From assembly GCA_013396755.1 (NCBI GenBank), contig VWZF01002590.1:1-64000 (forward strand): a DNA stretch of 64,000 nucleotides, read 5' to 3'. The notes under the pieces were generated by a model. That model was given only the letters and a program-made list of their open reading frames with translations, was not told the DNA's origin and made no database searches. Shown piece by piece: positions 62,701 through 64,000 of the stretch. How positions within the stretch are numbered: the first letter of the stretch is position 1; every line of letters begins with the position of its first letter. Both the position numbers and the translations under genes were made by a program. The DNA comes from Sclerurus mexicanus (Eukaryota > Chordata > Aves > Passeriformes > Furnariidae).

Positions 62701-64000
62701 CAATTTAGAGAAGGACATTGTAGGGGACCATGTCAAAGGCTTTACAGAAGTCCAGATAAATGACATCTGTAGCCCTTCCCTTGTTCCCTGATGGACTCAA
62801 CTCCATCATAGAAGGCCACTGAGTTGGTGAGGCAGGACTTGTCCTTGGTGAAGCCATTCCAGCTGTCCCAAATCACCTCCCTGTCCTCCATGTGCCTTAG
62901 CATAACTTCTAGGAGGACCCGTGTCATGATCTTCCCAGGCACAGAGGTGAGGCTGAGAGGTCAGTAGTGTCCAGGGTTCTCCTTTCCACCCATTTTCAAG
63001 ATGGGAACAATATTTCCCTTTTTTCCAGTTACCTGAGACTTCTAATAAATTCTGTAGATCCACTGCCCTTATGAAGCCCGTGTGTTACATACAGCAGAGA
63101 AAGCACTTAAACAATGTGTTTAAACTGACATACTGTACCTAAGAAGTTCGACATCACATGAAAAATTGCCTTACTAGATATCACATTTACACATGCTAAG
63201 AGTAAAATTGGAAGTCAGATTGAAAAGAAAGCTCCCCTGAGAATGCACTGTTTAAATAAAACTCAACATACCAACACCAGAAACCAGCCTTGCCTATGAC
63301 TTTTGATGCCTTTCTCTAAAAAGAGATCATATAATTCCTCTTACATTGACATTACACACAGATATACAAAGTTCACAAAATACTCCTATTTTCTCCCCTT
63401 GGGAACTCACAATTTCTCAACCACCTAGTTAAAATATCACTCGGCTAACACAAAAGACGAAATGGCAAATTGCCATGACTAACCTCCAGAAACAGCACTC
63501 AGCAGTGCCAGAAAAACAGGACAAGATTGGTTTTTAAACCTCAGTTTTTTTGATGTGAATGATTGTTTTAATTTTTTGTGTTCTTCACAAAAAAGATGTA
63601 CCGGGAGAAGTATATTTAGGACTCAAATGAGTATAGTAGTGCAGTTTTGGTTTGTTTCTAATCCCTTAAAGGATTTAAAAGTTATTCAAGCACAGAATCA
63701 TAATAGACCTCCATCTTTCTTACTGTAACACACACTATTTATGTTCACAAAAATGTTATTGCACCAGTAGTCCATCAGTTTTCCCTCTACTCCTTTTCCT
63801 GCTATTTGCCTTTTAAGTGGTTATTTTTAAAAGCTTTACATAGAGACCTCAATACAAAGTAAAAAGAAATTAATAAACCTTACATTTTCTTTGAATATCC
63901 TGGTTTTCTCTTTAAAGTTTAATGAATACCCATTTTTATTCCTATAGCAAACGAGCTACAGTCCCATTTATTTTTGAATGACTGTGTAAAATCATCCTTT
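59796..64000 (-). other. ASPG upstream intron (5' boundary not visible)
   Basis: The first visible exon begins with the last base of a split codon, so an upstream coding exon must exist. I searched by eye for reverse complements of the TGGTIG and FHDEE regions and saw none, so those exons probably lie beyond the window. The CR1 copy occupies the middle of this stretch. Confidence 0.65.
61618..63064 (-). mobile_element. CR1 LINE, 5'-truncated, inactive, in ASPG upstream intron
   Basis: About 1.45 kb in the same orientation as ASPG. The 3' end reads on the forward strand as tcacagaatggtttgggttg then gaagggaccttaaagatcat, the hallmark of avian CR1 3' ends. Minus-strand reading frames are CR1 reverse transcriptase and its C-terminal part: one near 62742-62942 with MLRHMEDREVIWDS and GFTKDKSCLTNSVAFYDGV, one at 62340-62606 with FAGDTKLSGAVDTPEG and LMRFNKTKCEVL, and one at 61844-62281 with EVILPLCSALVRPHLQCC and RLRKLGLFSLEKRRL. 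They lie in different frames with stops between them. The FADD catalytic motif reads FAGD (Gly codon 62493-62495). It is 5' truncated and dead. Confidence 0.93.

Noticed and set aside
1..64000. Any prokaryotic-style system, CRISPR array, or intact retroviral genome
   Set aside because: Sequence composition, introns and repeats are vertebrate; no array of spaced direct repeats and no recognisable gag, pol or env frames apart from LINE reverse transcriptase.

Overview
This is a vertebrate, almost certainly avian, nuclear genomic window. The evidence is several CR1 LINE 3' fragments of the kind typical of birds, degraded MIR-like SINEs and palindromic sauropsid repeats, low overall gene density, kilobase-scale introns with GT-AG boundaries, and a single CpG island. 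Nothing is prokaryotic; there are no operons, phage or CRISPR arrays.

The one gene I can support is ASPG (60 kDa lysophospholipase / type I L-asparaginase with C-terminal ankyrin repeats) on the minus strand. Thirteen coding exons join in frame from 59795 down to the TAA stop at 24259-24261, giving 493 residues. The assembled protein runs from just before the second asparaginase motif (HGTDTM) through the catalytic-lysine segment (GNRVTK) and the TQC segment to an ankyrin domain of about five repeats. The first 65-70 codons, which should hold the nucleophile motif (TGGTIG), are not visible. They probably lie beyond position 64000, because the 4.2 kb upstream of the first visible exon is filled by intron and a dead CR1 element. 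All splice phases match and I see no frameshift or premature stop, so the gene looks functional.

Layout: 1-69 GC-rich minisatellite edge; about 150-540 CR1 fragment; 540-10200 intergenic sequence with small old repeats; 10250-11560 CpG island with a minus-strand TATA box, strong splice donors on both strands, long A/T homopolymers and two ambiguous bases; 11.6-24.2 kb intergenic sequence with an old MIR at 12.2 kb and another just beyond the ASPG stop; 24.26-59.8 kb ASPG; 59.8-64 kb ASPG upstream intron with a CR1 copy that retains broken reverse-transcriptase reading frames.

In vertebrates KIF26A normally follows ASPG in the same orientation. The CpG island with its minus-strand promoter signals is therefore a plausible start of that neighbour, but no KIF26A coding sequence can be recognised here, so this remains inference from synteny. 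I found no convincing new biological system. The points most worth a second look are the ASPG 3' end (stop codon, polyadenylation signal and splice donor within 20 bases) and the CpG-island promoter.
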